64,000 nt of DNA from BCD1 sp942492125 (GCA_942492125.1 CALODM010000009.1:62001-126000), one strand, 5' to 3'. Shown: positions 1-10,088, counted from the stretch's first letter. The notes: generated by a model not told the origin, from the letters alone. Numbers and translations are program-made.

Positions 1-2
1 CC

Positions 3-2306
3 CAGAATGTAATGCCGATTGGATCATGGCGTTCCCATATGCCTTATAAAATAGGTCAGTATGTTACACAGAGCGATGCTGAGATTTTTTATTCTACAGG
101 CCTTTCCATCGTAGCGTTTGATAAAGAAGAATTGTCTACCCGCTATCTTTCCAAAACAGACCTGCTGAGTCAGGCAGGTATCCAGTATTTGAAATATTTC
201 AAGGCACAGGAAGCCCTTATCGTTGTTTTTACCGACGGGACCATGGATGTCGTTGAGACGGACCGCGTAATTACCATGCCCCAGATCGCCAACTTTCCAA
301 ATGTGATTATTGGAAAAGGAGTCAATCAAATTGTACCGGAAAGTGATACAACAGTTTTGCTGGCCGGAAGTTACGGCGTTTCAAGGGTGAGGATCAGCGA
401 GACAGTCAAAGAATTTGCTTTTACCACATTTACGGGTATGGCAGTCAATGCTGTTGTCAATCATGAAGGATTTATTTATGTGGGAACAGAGGAAGGAATT
501 TATCGAATCGAAACCACGAGTTTTTTCCCTGAAGTTTTTTCCAATTGGGAATACCTGGGTACCGACTTTGGCTTCCCTGGCGATTATTCTACTCATGCCC
601 TCGTTGTTTTTAACGACCAGCTTTATTTTGATATAAATAATGTCGTATACCGTTGGAATGACGACGGACCGGTTGAGATCCATGAGGAAGCTGAACAAAA
701 AGTGCAGTATATGTCTGCCGAGGGTACTCACCTTTTGGTAGGATATCAGTGCAATTGGGAGAATTGTGGCGGAAACGGAAAAGTACTCTATTTCAATGCA
801 GATGAAACGCATGGAGAATTGGCAGGAGGGTGTATAGCGGTGCCTTATAACGGTCTTGAAGATGAACAGGGGAGAATTTGGTTTGGGGAGGATTATCGTA
901 ACTTCCGGTGGCTGGATAATGTGAATGATGCCAACTGTAATACCATATCGCTCAACTCACCCTGGTCTGAGAAATCGTGGAATATCGAAATTTTGAACAA
1001 TGAGGTTTGGGTAACTTCGGGGGGATTGACGCCGGAAACACTTAAGGGACAATTTTTCCGCGATGGCTTTTATTCTTTGATAGATGGTCAGTGGACAATT
1101 TACAATACAACTACCAATACTACCATGAGAGGAGAAGACCCCAATGATAATAACGATGACCTTTTCGGAATGATCTCTCTGGCTATCAGCCCTAATACCG
1201 GAAAAATATATGCCGGCTCCTATTTCGAAGGGCTTATTGAAGTGGATGGAGAGGAAGTGAATCTTTACAATGAAAAAAATTCTACTTTGCAGTTGGCGGA
1301 AAATGATGAAACCCGAGTGCGCGTTTTGGGGTTGGCATTTGATGAAGAGGATAACCTTTGGGTAACCAATGCACTGGCCATAGATGATAGGCCGCTATCT
1401 GTCCTTAAGCCGGATGGCACCTGGAAAAGTTTTGACGAAGTCTGCGGGTTTGAATTACTGATGGATGTAGTGGTCGATGGAAATGGCTATAAATGGATCC
1501 GGTTGGGGAATTCCTCTGCAGGTCTGTTGTTGTTTGATGAAGGAGAAATGGAGGACGACTCCGATGACCGATGCCAGTTTTTTTCTTCGGCAAACAGCAA
1601 CTTGCAAACCAACGATGTTACCAGCCTGGCTGTTGACCTGGATGGAGACGTCTGGGTAGGAACAACTGCCGGAATTGTGATCTTTGAATGTGGCGGCAAT
1701 GCTTTTGATGAAGAATGTAACGGATCCCGCAGGATTGTGGTTGGTGAAGACGGGAATCCGGGGTACCTTTTTGAAACGGAACGCATCGAGGCTATTGCAG
1801 TTGATGGTGGTAACAGAAAATGGATAGGGACTTCGACCGGAGCTTATTTGTTATCTCCCAATGGTGAAGATGAATTGTTGTACTTCAATGAAGACAATTC
1901 ACCACTTTTGGATAATACCATATTTGATATCGCCTGTAATCAGGAAACCGGTGAGGTGTTTTTTGCAACCAACAAAGGACTGGTTTCCTATCAGGGTGAT
2001 GCTGTTGAAGGGGGCCGCACCCATAAGGAAGTTTTTGAAGTATTCCCTAACCCCGTTCGTCCTGAGTATGATGGCCCCATCACCATTCGTGGATTCTCCC
2101 GGGACGCCACCGTCAAAATCACTGATATAAGTGGAAAACTGGTCTATGAAACAAAAGCCCTGGGAGGACAGGTAATCTGGGATGGAACGGATTATAATGG
2201 TCGCAGGGCCAGTACCGGTGTTTACCTGGTTTTTGCGACAACCGCTTCCAGTTTTGGCGTAACTGACCCCAGTTCTGCTGTGGCTAAAGTGGTGTTGGTT
2301 AATTAA
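3..2306 (+). CDS. porZ: PorZ-like T9SS beta-propeller protein, 5' end cut by the window
   Basis: The reading frame is open from base 3, so the true start and signal peptide lie upstream; the ATG at 12 is internal, and the mature-like N-terminus begins with IGSWRSHMPY, as in PorZ proteins. About 650 residues of beta-propeller repeats follow (recurring W-V/I-G-T-x-x-G blades such as VWVGTTAGI and KWIGTSTGAY). The last 90 residues form a type IX sorting domain starting VFEVFPNPV and carrying a GVYLV motif. PorZ is known as part of the cell-surface attachment complex that processes T9SS cargo, working with PorU, PorV and PorQ. GldM and GldN, the motor and ring parts of the same system, are encoded at 28-31 kb. 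A generic two-component-regulator propeller protein with a sorting tail is the alternative. Confidence 0.8.
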   Translation, partial: QNVMPIGSWRSHMPYKIGQYVTQSDAEIFYSTGLSIVAFDKEELSTRYLSKTDLLSQAGIQYLKYFKAQEALIVVFTDGTMDVVETDRVITMPQIANFPNVIIGKGVNQIVPESDTTVLLAGSYGVSRVRISETVKEFAFTTFTGMAVNAVVNHEGFIYVGTEEGIYRIETTSFFPEVFSNWEYLGTDFGFPGDYSTHALVVFNDQLYFDINNVVYRWNDDGPVEIHEEAEQKVQYMSAEGTHLLVGYQCNWENCGGNGKVLYFNADETHGELAGGCIAVPYNGLEDEQGRIWFGEDYRNFRWLDNVNDANCNTISLNSPWSEKSWNIEILNNEVWVTSGGLTPETLKGQFFRDGFYSLIDGQWTIYNTTTNTTMRGEDPNDNNDDLFGMISLAISPNTGKIYAGSYFEGLIEVDGEEVNLYNEKNSTLQLAENDETRVRVLGLAFDEEDNLWVTNALAIDDRPLSVLKPDGTWKSFDEVCGFELLMDVVVDGNGYKWIRLGNSSAGLLLFDEGEMEDDSDDRCQFFSSANSNLQTNDVTSLAVDLDGDVWVGTTAGIVIFECGGNAFDEECNGSRRIVVGEDGNPGYLFETERIEAIAVDGGNRKWIGTSTGAYLLSPNGEDELLYFNEDNSPLLDNTIFDIACNQETGEVFFATNKGLVSYQGDAVEGGRTHKEVFEVFPNPVRPEYDGPITIRGFSRDATVKITDISGKLVYETKALGGQVIWDGTDYNGRRASTGVYLVFATTASSFGVTDPSSAVAKVVLVN

Positions 2307-2425
2307 CTTATCTTTCTCCTATTCAATGGACAAGTAAGCTATCCTGTATCTGAAATTAAGCAGTTCAGGAGACTAAGCAACCCAATTCCGCGAAATACTT
2401 AAGTAACTGGAAACAAAGGAATCGA

Positions 2426-2466
2426 AAATAAATTCGGCAGGCTTGATGTATAGATCAATGCTGCCG
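2426..2466 (-). terminator. Probable terminator of the RND export operon
   Basis: CGGCAG (2435-2440) pairs with CTGCCG (2461-2466), and an inner TTGAT/ATCAA stem sits in the loop. Read on the minus strand the hairpin is followed by AATTTATTTTC. It lies 19 bp after the LolA-like stop codon. The U-tract is imperfect. The rest of 2307-2484 shows nothing recognisable. Confidence 0.45.
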
Positions 2467-2484
2467 GCCCCCTGGTTTCAACAC

Positions 2485-3264
2485 TTATCGTCCATCCAGT
2501 AATGCCGGCGCAAAAGCTGCTTCTTTCCTGTTGGAATTCGCCTGGAATTTATCCACTTTCATGACAGACTTTCGCCCGTTCTGGACGTTCTCTTTTTCCA
2601 TGTAAAAGGCAAAGTATTTGCCATTGGGTTGTTTTTTGTAATTACTGATTCGCTGGATTTTATGCAGCTCTCCGTCAATATCATAAAACTCGATCTTGTG
2701 AACCAGCCAGGTTTTATCTTCAATCCAGGAAATTCTTTTTCCAAAACCATTTTCATCCTCAACAGCTTCATTTATACACCGGGATTCGATCTTCCAACAG
2801 GTTTTGCCGTCAACCGTTTCCTTAGACAAGGTCTTGTAGGTAAAATCATCCATATCGGGTTTGCTCATATCTGCATTGGTGAATTCAGAGCCCATAAAAT
2901 TCTTCCCTTTCTCATTGCTTACAATCCGTCTGGTTTTCCGCAATGCTGGCATATATATCCACATATCATCCGATTTGTTTTCATAATCGAAAATCAGCAT
3001 TGATGTACCTTTTACCTCTGCCGGGGATAAAAATTTGATCATGGTTTTGGTGACACCTTGGAACGCACGTGTGGCTGTAGCCACCTCCCTTATCCGGACC
3101 CTGCCTTTTTGATCGTAAATTTCCAGGGTTGTAACCATCTCCATGGAACTGATGTCCATGACATCCGTTGCCTTTTCACTGATTTCGCGGGCAGTTTGCG
3201 CCGGCAGGAAAGCTGTCGGTAACAGCACCAGCCATGCCATTAAGATACTTCTCATTTTTATCAT
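2485..3264 (-). CDS. LolA-like outer-membrane lipoprotein-sorting family protein (RND module)
   Basis: A 259-residue periplasmic protein with a signal peptide (about residues 1-23, ending FLPAQ) and the LolA-like fold typical of outer membrane lipoprotein-sorting family proteins. Landmarks are FLSPAEVKGTSML, DDMWIYMPALRKTRRI, FMGSEFTNADM and ETVDGKTCWKIE. Proteins of this family carry a hydrophobic ligand across the periplasm next to an inner-membrane transporter. It is the last gene of a minus-strand operon, 4 bp after the RND transporter gene. It is a paralog of the protein at 49976-50728, sharing the same ordered landmarks. A second ATG three codons downstream (MRSIL) is an equally good start. 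The cargo is not identifiable. Confidence 0.82.
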   Translation of the reverse strand: MIKMRSILMAWLVLLPTAFLPAQTAREISEKATDVMDISSMEMVTTLEIYDQKGRVRIREVATATRAFQGVTKTMIKFLSPAEVKGTSMLIFDYENKSDDMWIYMPALRKTRRIVSNEKGKNFMGSEFTNADMSKPDMDDFTYKTLSKETVDGKTCWKIESRCINEAVEDENGFGKRISWIEDKTWLVHKIEFYDIDGELHKIQRISNYKKQPNGKYFAFYMEKENVQNGRKSVMKVDKFQANSNRKEAAFAPALLDGR

Positions 3265-3268
3265 AAAT

Positions 3269-5524
3269 TTATCTGGTTAAAAATTTTGGTTTCACCAATA
3301 AGCAGATCGCCGGAATCAACACCAGGGCACATATCAGGCATAAAACGATAGAAACGATGATCAAAAAAGCAAATGACCTTATCAACGGAAATGCCGATAA
3401 AAACAAAATGGCAAACCCGACGATAACGGAAAGAGCATTGATCACGATCCCCCTGCCACTGGTTGCCAGACTTGCGATAATCGCTGTTTTAAAATCTGCC
3501 CCAACGCTCAGTTCAGACTTCAGCCGCCAGAACATATGAATGGTGTAATCCACCCCCAATCCGACAGAAATGGAAGACAACAAAGCCGTAGCGATATTCA
3601 ATTCTATACCTGTCCAGCCCATCAATCCAAAAGTACAGATCACGGCAAATACCAGGGGAAGACTCCCCAGGAATCCGGCAACGGCACTCCTGAAAATAAT
3701 CATCAGTAAAATAATAATGGCGGCAAAAGCAAACAATAGGGAATTGACCTGCCCCCTGGCAATGGCATCACTCAATTCCTTTTCAATCAAACTATACCCC
3801 CCCATCAATGTAGCGTGTTCGTCCTTGTCGATGATCAGGTTCAGTTCATTCAGGACCATATTGGCCGTTTTAAGATCCGCCGCCTGGAATTGCACATTCA
3901 TGATGGCTTTGGAATAGTCAAAATTGACCAGGTCTTCCAGGTCTTCGGGGTCGCCACTCATGGAATAAAGTTCCAGGTACTGGGCTACAGCCTCCCGGGT
4001 ATCCGGTATTTTGTTGTAAAATTCATCCCCGGGATCATTCAGGGCTTTGCTCATGATCCGAACCAGGGAAGCGATAGACGTAATGCTGCCCACCTCCGGT
4101 ATATTTTCCAGCCGTTGTTCATAGTCATCCATTTTACGGAGTATGTCGGGGTGTCTGATATCCCCTTCAAAAACCAGGTACACGTTTTTAGTGCCGCCAA
4201 AATGCTCATTGGCGATAGCCAGAGAAATACTGTATGGATGATCCGCGGGGAACAATTTGTCGGTATCCGGTGCGATCCTGAACTTCATTAAGCCGATCGT
4301 GATCAGAACAAAAAAGAAGCCGAAAACATACAGCACCTGACGGGGCCTTTGGGTGACCCAATGGGCTATGGAGGCCAACATCCTGTTAATGAAATACGCT
4401 TTATGGGTAACGGCATAAACATCCGTTTTCCCTTTTTTCAACATAACCAGCACCGCAGGTATAAAAGTAAGGCTCAATAAAACAGCAAAAGCTATCCCGA
4501 TAGCACACACCACACCCATATGTTTTGCCGGAAGCATGAGATGGGAGATCAACCCGGCAATACCAAACATCGTCGTCAACCCTGTAAGAATGACCGGTCT
4601 GCTCAGATAGTTCAGGACATCAGTAACCACCTGCCTTACCGGCATTTCCGGAAACGCTGCGATGATTTCCTGGTACCGTGCAATAAAATGCACCCCGTAA
4701 TCATTCGCCACGGCAATCATCATGATCGGAATAATGATGCTAATGATACTCAGTTGCCATCCAAAAAGAGGGATCAGAGCCATCGATAAAACGATCGCCG
4801 CAACCACTACAAAGAAAGGTAAAAGGGCCCCTCTTTTTTGACGAAAAGACAGCCATAAAAAGATTAACATGACCAACAACCCTATCGGTAATAACAATTG
4901 TAAATCCCGAAGTATCCTGGTGTTGGCCTCGTCCCGGATATAGGTCGCTCCAAAAAGAGAAACCGATTCCCGGCCAGGATATTCGTTTAACACTCTGAAA
5001 ATACTCAACATCAGATCATGGTCACTTTTATCTGAATTCGCATTCAACAGAATCATTGTGTACCTAAAATCATCGGAAACAACCAGTTTATAGGCCAATT
5101 CATTACCCATGATCTCCTGCCGAAGCTTTTCGCGGTTTTCTGCTGATTGTGGTATTCTTTTAATAACGGGATCAACAATCATCACACCGTTCTCTCCTTT
5201 TATATTTTTGGTATCAAACAACGAAATTACCATGTCAAAATCATTCATCCTGTTGAAGGATTTGCTTAGGGCGCGAATCCTGGTGAGGGTGGAATCGTTT
5301 AATACATCATCACTTTCGAATATGATGAGGATGGGTTCTTTCTCTCCGAAAATGGCCTCTATCTTTCGACTGTCGATCTTGGCGGACATGGTTTCCGGAA
5401 AGTAGGATTCCAGATCGGAATTGACCGTTGTTTTCATCAGCGGAAAAAACATGACCACGCCTATGATAACGGTTGTGGCAATGATCCACCATCTGTTCCT
5501 GATAATGAAGTGTTCTCTGGTCAT
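3269..5524 (-). CDS. RND/MMPL-family transporter
   Basis: A 751-residue inner-membrane transporter with the duplicated RND/MMPL layout: TM1 at about 12-30, a first periplasmic domain, a bundle of helices at about 205-370, then a second TM (about 395-415), periplasmic domain and helix bundle (about 595-745). The NDYGVHF and GVDYTIHMF motifs in the two bundles correspond to the proton-relay region of MMPL and sterol-sensing-like proteins. The size fits two-repeat lipid-exporting MMPL/HpnN types rather than 1000-residue AcrB pumps. It lies 18 bp downstream of the barrel gene and 4 bp upstream of the LolA-like gene, suggesting an inner membrane to periplasm to outer membrane route. Lipid or hydrophobic cargo is inferred from family and context. 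Confidence 0.85.
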   Translation of the reverse strand: MTREHFIIRNRWWIIATTVIIGVVMFFPLMKTTVNSDLESYFPETMSAKIDSRKIEAIFGEKEPILIIFESDDVLNDSTLTRIRALSKSFNRMNDFDMVISLFDTKNIKGENGVMIVDPVIKRIPQSAENREKLRQEIMGNELAYKLVVSDDFRYTMILLNANSDKSDHDLMLSIFRVLNEYPGRESVSLFGATYIRDEANTRILRDLQLLLPIGLLVMLIFLWLSFRQKRGALLPFFVVVAAIVLSMALIPLFGWQLSIISIIIPIMMIAVANDYGVHFIARYQEIIAAFPEMPVRQVVTDVLNYLSRPVILTGLTTMFGIAGLISHLMLPAKHMGVVCAIGIAFAVLLSLTFIPAVLVMLKKGKTDVYAVTHKAYFINRMLASIAHWVTQRPRQVLYVFGFFFVLITIGLMKFRIAPDTDKLFPADHPYSISLAIANEHFGGTKNVYLVFEGDIRHPDILRKMDDYEQRLENIPEVGSITSIASLVRIMSKALNDPGDEFYNKIPDTREAVAQYLELYSMSGDPEDLEDLVNFDYSKAIMNVQFQAADLKTANMVLNELNLIIDKDEHATLMGGYSLIEKELSDAIARGQVNSLLFAFAAIIILLMIIFRSAVAGFLGSLPLVFAVICTFGLMGWTGIELNIATALLSSISVGLGVDYTIHMFWRLKSELSVGADFKTAIIASLATSGRGIVINALSVIVGFAILFLSAFPLIRSFAFLIIVSIVLCLICALVLIPAICLLVKPKFLTR

Positions 5525-5542
5525 GAATTACCTGATTATAGA

Positions 5543-6886
5543 TTAAAAACTTGTTTTCAACTGGATAAATCCTCCGTTCATAATCGGACGGGAATAATCA
5601 AACAACGACTCTTCGGGTCCATCCATAAAGGAATAACCAATAACAGCCGAAAGCCCGTCTGAAATGGTCCATTCCAACTTAGGCCTAAGCAGATATTCTT
5701 CTGAGGTAAAATTGTAATAGGCTGAAAACTCAGCATGAATGGTTTCGTAAAAAAATGACCTGGTTACGGTCAGGGCAAGGGCATGATTGGTTTCTTCCTG
5801 TTGGTAAAAAATACGCCGGTTAAAAAGTAAAGACTCATAGCAAATTTGCTCATTGGCGAAGGTCAATTGTGCAACAGGATCTGCAGGGTCGGACAAAACG
5901 GGAGCAGCAGGATCTGAAAAATCCAGCGTGTATTTACCAATGTACTGAAGGATGGTATTAAACCCCTTAAAGTTTCGTTCCAAACCTGCTACATAGGACA
6001 GGTCCGAATGGGGGATATACATCTTTCCTTCAGAATCATCAACCAGGTTGAGTGCCAATTCTGCTCTGGTGATCCATGAACCTATGGGTATTGAAAGATC
6101 GGCACCCAAGGTGTTTTTCAAATAAGGAATACCCGTATTCGCAATCACTGGAAATCCCTCACTCCAGTTTATGGTTTTTACATCAAAACCATAATAGGGA
6201 TCATAACCTCTGAACCAGGAAGCCGAAAACCCCGATTTGGGCAAATCTATATTGAGCCTTGCGGCCAAAGTACCGTTTTTGACAGATTTCTCCGGCCGGA
6301 AAAAATCTGCAAAATATACATTGCTCCCAAGATCAAAAAGGTCAAACCGATAAACCGAAGGACTGTAAACAGGAATACCGATCACATCCAGCTCCATGGC
6401 TGAATTAAAACGGTATTTCATTCTCAACATAAAATTGGGAAATGTCTGATCATCGGGGTCTGCTGTGAAGAAGAAGTAGTCCACCGGTGTAATATTATTG
6501 GTTGGATTAAACCCGTCCGTCCGTCCCCAGGCAACGATCTGATTTCCCAGGCGCACATCAAGCTTTTCTCCTCCATAACCAGCGAAAAGTTCTTTTATCT
6601 GCATAGTGGAAAATTCTTCCCCCAATCCATACCCCGCTCTGAACCGAAGATCTGACAAGAGATAGGTTTTTTTATTTTGTAAGGTACCCTTGAGCCTGAA
6701 TTCCCCAAAGACAGTGGTGTAATCGTAATTTTCAGCAACCACATAGGCTGACCCGCGGGTGTATCCATTGATTTCAAGAGAAGTTGCTTGCTTTTCTTCC
6801 TTATCCGGATGGGAAGATTCAAATAACCCCTGGGCAAAAATCATCAGGGGTGCTGAGAGGAATACCATGAGCAGGATGCGTTTCAT
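5543..6886 (-). CDS. Outer-membrane beta-barrel protein (DUF1302-like), RND module
   Basis: A 447-residue protein with a signal peptide (about 1-19, ending IFAQ) and alternating amphipathic strands ending in an aromatic terminal strand (FIQLKTSF), typical of a porin-like barrel. The segment RLGNQIVAWGRTDGFNPTNN resembles the R-x-G-x-Q-x-x-x-W-G-R-x-D signature of DUF1302-type proteins, which occur beside RND transporters and LolA-like proteins. It is probably the outer-membrane exit or receiver of the module. It is followed after 18 bp by the RND gene and preceded by the AraC-type regulator across a 120-bp gap with a strong hairpin. A similar but divergent barrel heads the ABC module at 54391-55551. 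Confidence 0.75.
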   Translation of the reverse strand: MKRILLMVFLSAPLMIFAQGLFESSHPDKEEKQATSLEINGYTRGSAYVVAENYDYTTVFGEFRLKGTLQNKKTYLLSDLRFRAGYGLGEEFSTMQIKELFAGYGGEKLDVRLGNQIVAWGRTDGFNPTNNITPVDYFFFTADPDDQTFPNFMLRMKYRFNSAMELDVIGIPVYSPSVYRFDLFDLGSNVYFADFFRPEKSVKNGTLAARLNIDLPKSGFSASWFRGYDPYYGFDVKTINWSEGFPVIANTGIPYLKNTLGADLSIPIGSWITRAELALNLVDDSEGKMYIPHSDLSYVAGLERNFKGFNTILQYIGKYTLDFSDPAAPVLSDPADPVAQLTFANEQICYESLLFNRRIFYQQEETNHALALTVTRSFFYETIHAEFSAYYNFTSEEYLLRPKLEWTISDGLSAVIGYSFMDGPEESLFDYSRPIMNGGFIQLKTSF

Positions 6887-6955
6887 ACCTTATGTTTTGA
6901 TGACCAACTACCTTAGCAACATAAGGGAAAAAAGACTCAAAATGGTTTTGATTAT

Positions 6956-6988
6956 AAAAGTTGAACCGGGAGCATTGGTTCAACTTTT
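6956..6988 (-). terminator. 12-bp perfect hairpin between the araC-type gene and the barrel gene
   Basis: AAAAGTTGAACC (6956-6967) and GGTTCAACTTTT (6977-6988) form a perfect 12-bp stem with a 9-nt loop. Position just after the AraC-type stop codon suggests a terminator or attenuator; the U-run is part of the stem. A regulator-binding site for the downstream barrel operon is an alternative. Confidence 0.45.
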
Positions 6989-7006
6989 GAAAGATGGACT
7001 TTTTAC

Positions 7007-8095
7007 TTATAAATCACCTCTTTTCAACAGGGTTTGTTTGTATTGTAGCGGCGTCAGTCCGGTGGCTTTTTTGAAAACGGTGAAAAATGAAGACTTACTA
7101 CTGAAACCACAATCATAGCCAATGGCTTCAATGGAATATAAATTGTTTTTTTCAGTAAGCGCATGCTTTACCGCTTCAATACGATAAGCATTTACAAATT
7201 GAAAAAAGTTCTTGCCTATTTCAGTATTCAGCACTTCGGTCAGGTGGTGTTTCGGGATATCCAGTAACTCAGACAGGCGTTCCAAATTCAGGTCGGGATT
7301 GAGATAAGGTTTCTCTTTTTCGAAAAAAGAAAGAATTGCCCTTTTGATCTCTTTTTTCCGGGTAGCAGTCAGCAGCGAACTTTGATACCGTTCGGGCGGT
7401 GCCGGAATATTGTTTTTCTGAAAAATATTTTTTTGCATCAACCCATAATAACTCAGGATATAGATCAGCAGGAGTAAAACCGCATAATTAAATACAAAGG
7501 GCATCTGCAAGTGGCGCTCCGTCAATACAGCGTTTAAGCCAATGGCAAGCGCTCCGACACAGAAGGAGATATAATAAATGATCAGGAACAACAACCAGGC
7601 GAGGTCATTTTCCCGGCTGATACTAGAAAATTCGTTGGGTAAATTTATCCTGTATCGGTGTACCAGTAACACACTCAAAAAATTGTAAACGATCCAGGAA
7701 ATAAGCGATACCGTAATAAAAAAGATGTTAAAAACCAGGTTAGAAGACGTATCAAAAAGTGTAGTCAAAGATACGTGTTCTGATAACGAGATTCCAACAA
7801 CTTCAAATGTGACAAAAGGTAGCAGATGTAATAACTGTATCCATTTTAACTTAAACTCCGGGCGGGTGAGCGATTTGATATAAAGAAAAAATGCCGGATT
7901 GAACAACAGGAAAGAATTAGACAATAAGGGCTTACCAAAAATCCAGTAGTCCAGGAGACACGTAAAAAACTCTATGCCCAGCAAGGATAGCCAGCCGGTC
8001 AAAATCTTATCGGATACGCTGTTTTCTTTTTTGGTTCCTATTAAAATGGCCGCAAAAATACTCTGCGACAACCCTACCCACAAGAGTACTTCCAT
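7007..8095 (-). CDS. AraC-family regulator with N-terminal membrane domain
   Basis: A 362-residue protein with about six to seven hydrophobic segments in residues 1-225 and an AraC-type double helix-turn-helix in the last 105 residues (YLNPDLNLERLSELLDIPKH, then IGYDCGFSSKSSFFTVFKKATGLTPLQY). The membrane part suggests sensing of an envelope or hydrophobic signal. It sits directly upstream of, and in the same orientation as, the barrel-RND-LolA operon, so it is the likely local regulator. A TATTTTTG -7-like element lies at 8101-8108 on the minus strand, very close to the ATG and without a clear -33 box. The DNA-binding half is certain; the ligand is unknown. Confidence 0.85.
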   Translation of the reverse strand: MEVLLWVGLSQSIFAAILIGTKKENSVSDKILTGWLSLLGIEFFTCLLDYWIFGKPLLSNSFLLFNPAFFLYIKSLTRPEFKLKWIQLLHLLPFVTFEVVGISLSEHVSLTTLFDTSSNLVFNIFFITVSLISWIVYNFLSVLLVHRYRINLPNEFSSISRENDLAWLLFLIIYYISFCVGALAIGLNAVLTERHLQMPFVFNYAVLLLLIYILSYYGLMQKNIFQKNNIPAPPERYQSSLLTATRKKEIKRAILSFFEKEKPYLNPDLNLERLSELLDIPKHHLTEVLNTEIGKNFFQFVNAYRIEAVKHALTEKNNLYSIEAIGYDCGFSSKSSFFTVFKKATGLTPLQYKQTLLKRGDL

Positions 8096-8132
8096 GTAAA
8101 CAAAAATACGGGTTTTTGAATTAGGAATGGGA

Positions 8133-8182
8133 AATTACGAATTACGAATTTCAGGCAAACATTCAATTCGTAATTCGTAATC
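8133..8182. repeat. AT-rich inverted repeat built of ATTCGTAATT units
   Basis: AATTACGAATTACGAATT (8133-8150) is inverted at 8165-8182 with 17 of 18 bases matching, separated by a 14-nt loop. The same unit recurs in another intergenic gap at 54356-54390, so it is a dispersed simple palindrome. It lies between the mutS-like stop and the AraC-type start and may end the mutS-like transcript. Confidence 0.6.
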
Positions 8183-8197
8183 CGTAATTAATACATC

Positions 8198-10015
8198 CTA
8201 ATTAACCCTAATTCCCATATTTTGCATCAGTAAGGTGGCATTGAAGCTTTCGCTAACGCCCTGCTTCAGTTTATAATCAAAATACAACTCACCGTCTTTG
8301 ATCTCCACTTCAATACACAGGTTCTCAATACGGCCGTCGTAGGTCTTTTCCAGGGACCCCAACTCCAGGTCATGTGTGGCGATAATACCGGAACCTTTAC
8401 TTTCGATCAATTGCCTGATAAGTGCTTTGGAGCCGGTATGCCTATCCACAGAATTGGTCCCTTTAAGTATTTCATCCAGGAGAAAAAATACATGTTTTCG
8501 TTCGGCGGAATCAGCAGCCAACACTGCCTGCTCTTCAACCGCCTCTATGATGAATTTCAGCCGTTTCAGTTCTGCGTAAAAGGAAGAGGTGCTCTCGTGT
8601 AATGCATCCTGAGTGCGCATGCTGGTATATACTTCCATTACCGGAAGTTCCATTTTTTGAGCACATACAGGAGCTCCTGCCAGTCCCAAAACCACATTTA
8701 AGCCAACCGTTCTGAGAAAGGTACTTTTCCCGGCCATATTGGACCCCGTGACCAGTTTGATGTGTCCATTCAAAGGAATCGTGATGTCATTACAAACCCT
8801 GACGGATTCATGAATCAGCGGGTGTCCCAGGTCGTCAGCCTGCAGTCGGTCAAAATCCCCTACTTCCGGATAGCTCCAGGAAGGATTATTATAGTGTAAA
8901 TTGGCCAGACTGCAAAGTGCTTCAAAAGTAGCCATGGACTCAAACCATTTCAACAAATGATCTTTTTCCTTTTTTTTCCATCGCTCCAGCTGATATACCC
9001 ATTGCAGATCCCAAATGGCCGTCAGGTTGAGCAGTATGGCAAAAGCATTGTAACGCACATTCAATTGACTTATGACATAGGAAAGTCGGGCAATTCTTTT
9101 AGAGGCCAGCGCATCGCCTGTCGCAAAGGCGCTATGTAATTCCTGTAATAAAGGGGATTCAAACCGACCTCCTTCCAGGTGTTTTATTAACCGCGAATAA
9201 TGGCTGAGCATCTCTTCTGCGTGAGTAGTTCGGCGGTGGGTATCGTTGACCTTCTCCAGCGTTGTTTTTAAGATATATCCTACCGGCAACATCCAGATCA
9301 CAAATAAAGGCCAGGAAAAAACATAAATCCACATCAAGATGCCGACAGTTACCCAAACGGGTGTCAGGAATAAAGCTGCCCGAAGCCACCAGGTTTTGGA
9401 TACAAAAGGTTCATCTGCCAACCACATTTTCAGGGCTTTAAGATGGGAAGGATCATCCTCCGTTTCAAGGCCAAAAGCCTGAAAATCCTGGCGCCAATCC
9501 AACTGATCAGTCAATTCTTTAATGGCCTCATGGCGCTGGCTGATCGTTTCCGTGGAAACGGGTTCCAAAAAGAAATTGGCCAGCTTTTTCCGCCCGATAA
9601 GCGAGGTCGTTCTGTTGCAATACTGAAAGAAGGAAAAATCACCGAAAATATCTAGGTCGAGGGCAAAGGCGTGTTGTGGGTCTAAGAACTCCTGCCCGGA
9701 AGCAAATTCATCAAATTTATGGTCGAGCACTGCCACTTCCTGGCCATTGATTTTAGCCAGTCGTTCATTATGTTGTGCTTCATTTTTGATCGCCTGGTGC
9801 CATTGTACGAAGCGGTAAAAAAGCAGAAACAACAACACAAGAGCTATTATGCCGAACCCAATATTAAAAGACCAGATCAGGATGATAGTTGCGGTAGCCA
9901 GGATAAAAAAGGCCAGCCGGATGTAGGAGAACCTACTGTATTGGTCATTCCGTTTTTTGGCTGTCTCGAGAAAAGAACTTTGCCGTTGGAGGTATTTGTG
10001 TTTAAGTGCCTGCAT
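8198..10015 (-). CDS. Membrane-anchored MutS-like ATPase
   Basis: About 605 residues. The C-terminal third is a MutS-type ABC ATPase: Walker A GSNMAGKST, the MutS segment STSSFYAELKRL, Walker B FFLLDEILKGTNS and the HD pair in IIATHDLELG. The N-terminal mismatch-recognition and connector domains of true MutS are absent. Instead there are two hydrophobic hairpins (roughly residues 33-80 and 205-250), giving the membrane MutS-related type common in Bacteroidota. Mismatch repair is therefore not implied and the function is unknown. I chose the ATG at 10015 (MQALKHKYLQRQ); the frame also opens at a TTG at 10063. It stands alone between hairpin repeats. Confidence 0.8.
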   Translation of the reverse strand: MQALKHKYLQRQSSFLETAKKRNDQYSRFSYIRLAFFILATATIILIWSFNIGFGIIALVLLFLLFYRFVQWHQAIKNEAQHNERLAKINGQEVAVLDHKFDEFASGQEFLDPQHAFALDLDIFGDFSFFQYCNRTTSLIGRKKLANFFLEPVSTETISQRHEAIKELTDQLDWRQDFQAFGLETEDDPSHLKALKMWLADEPFVSKTWWLRAALFLTPVWVTVGILMWIYVFSWPLFVIWMLPVGYILKTTLEKVNDTHRRTTHAEEMLSHYSRLIKHLEGGRFESPLLQELHSAFATGDALASKRIARLSYVISQLNVRYNAFAILLNLTAIWDLQWVYQLERWKKKEKDHLLKWFESMATFEALCSLANLHYNNPSWSYPEVGDFDRLQADDLGHPLIHESVRVCNDITIPLNGHIKLVTGSNMAGKSTFLRTVGLNVVLGLAGAPVCAQKMELPVMEVYTSMRTQDALHESTSSFYAELKRLKFIIEAVEEQAVLAADSAERKHVFFLLDEILKGTNSVDRHTGSKALIRQLIESKGSGIIATHDLELGSLEKTYDGRIENLCIEVEIKDGELYFDYKLKQGVSESFNATLLMQNMGIRVN

Positions 10016-10088
10016 GTTTTTAAATTGGACTGGTTTTTCGTTGACAAAACAGGATTTATTCAACTGAATCTGTCAACCAAACAGGCTC

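Noticed and set aside
8198..10015. Annotation as the mismatch-repair protein MutS
   Set aside because: The mismatch-recognition and connector domains are missing and the N-terminal half is membrane-embedded, so only a MutS-like ATPase is supported.
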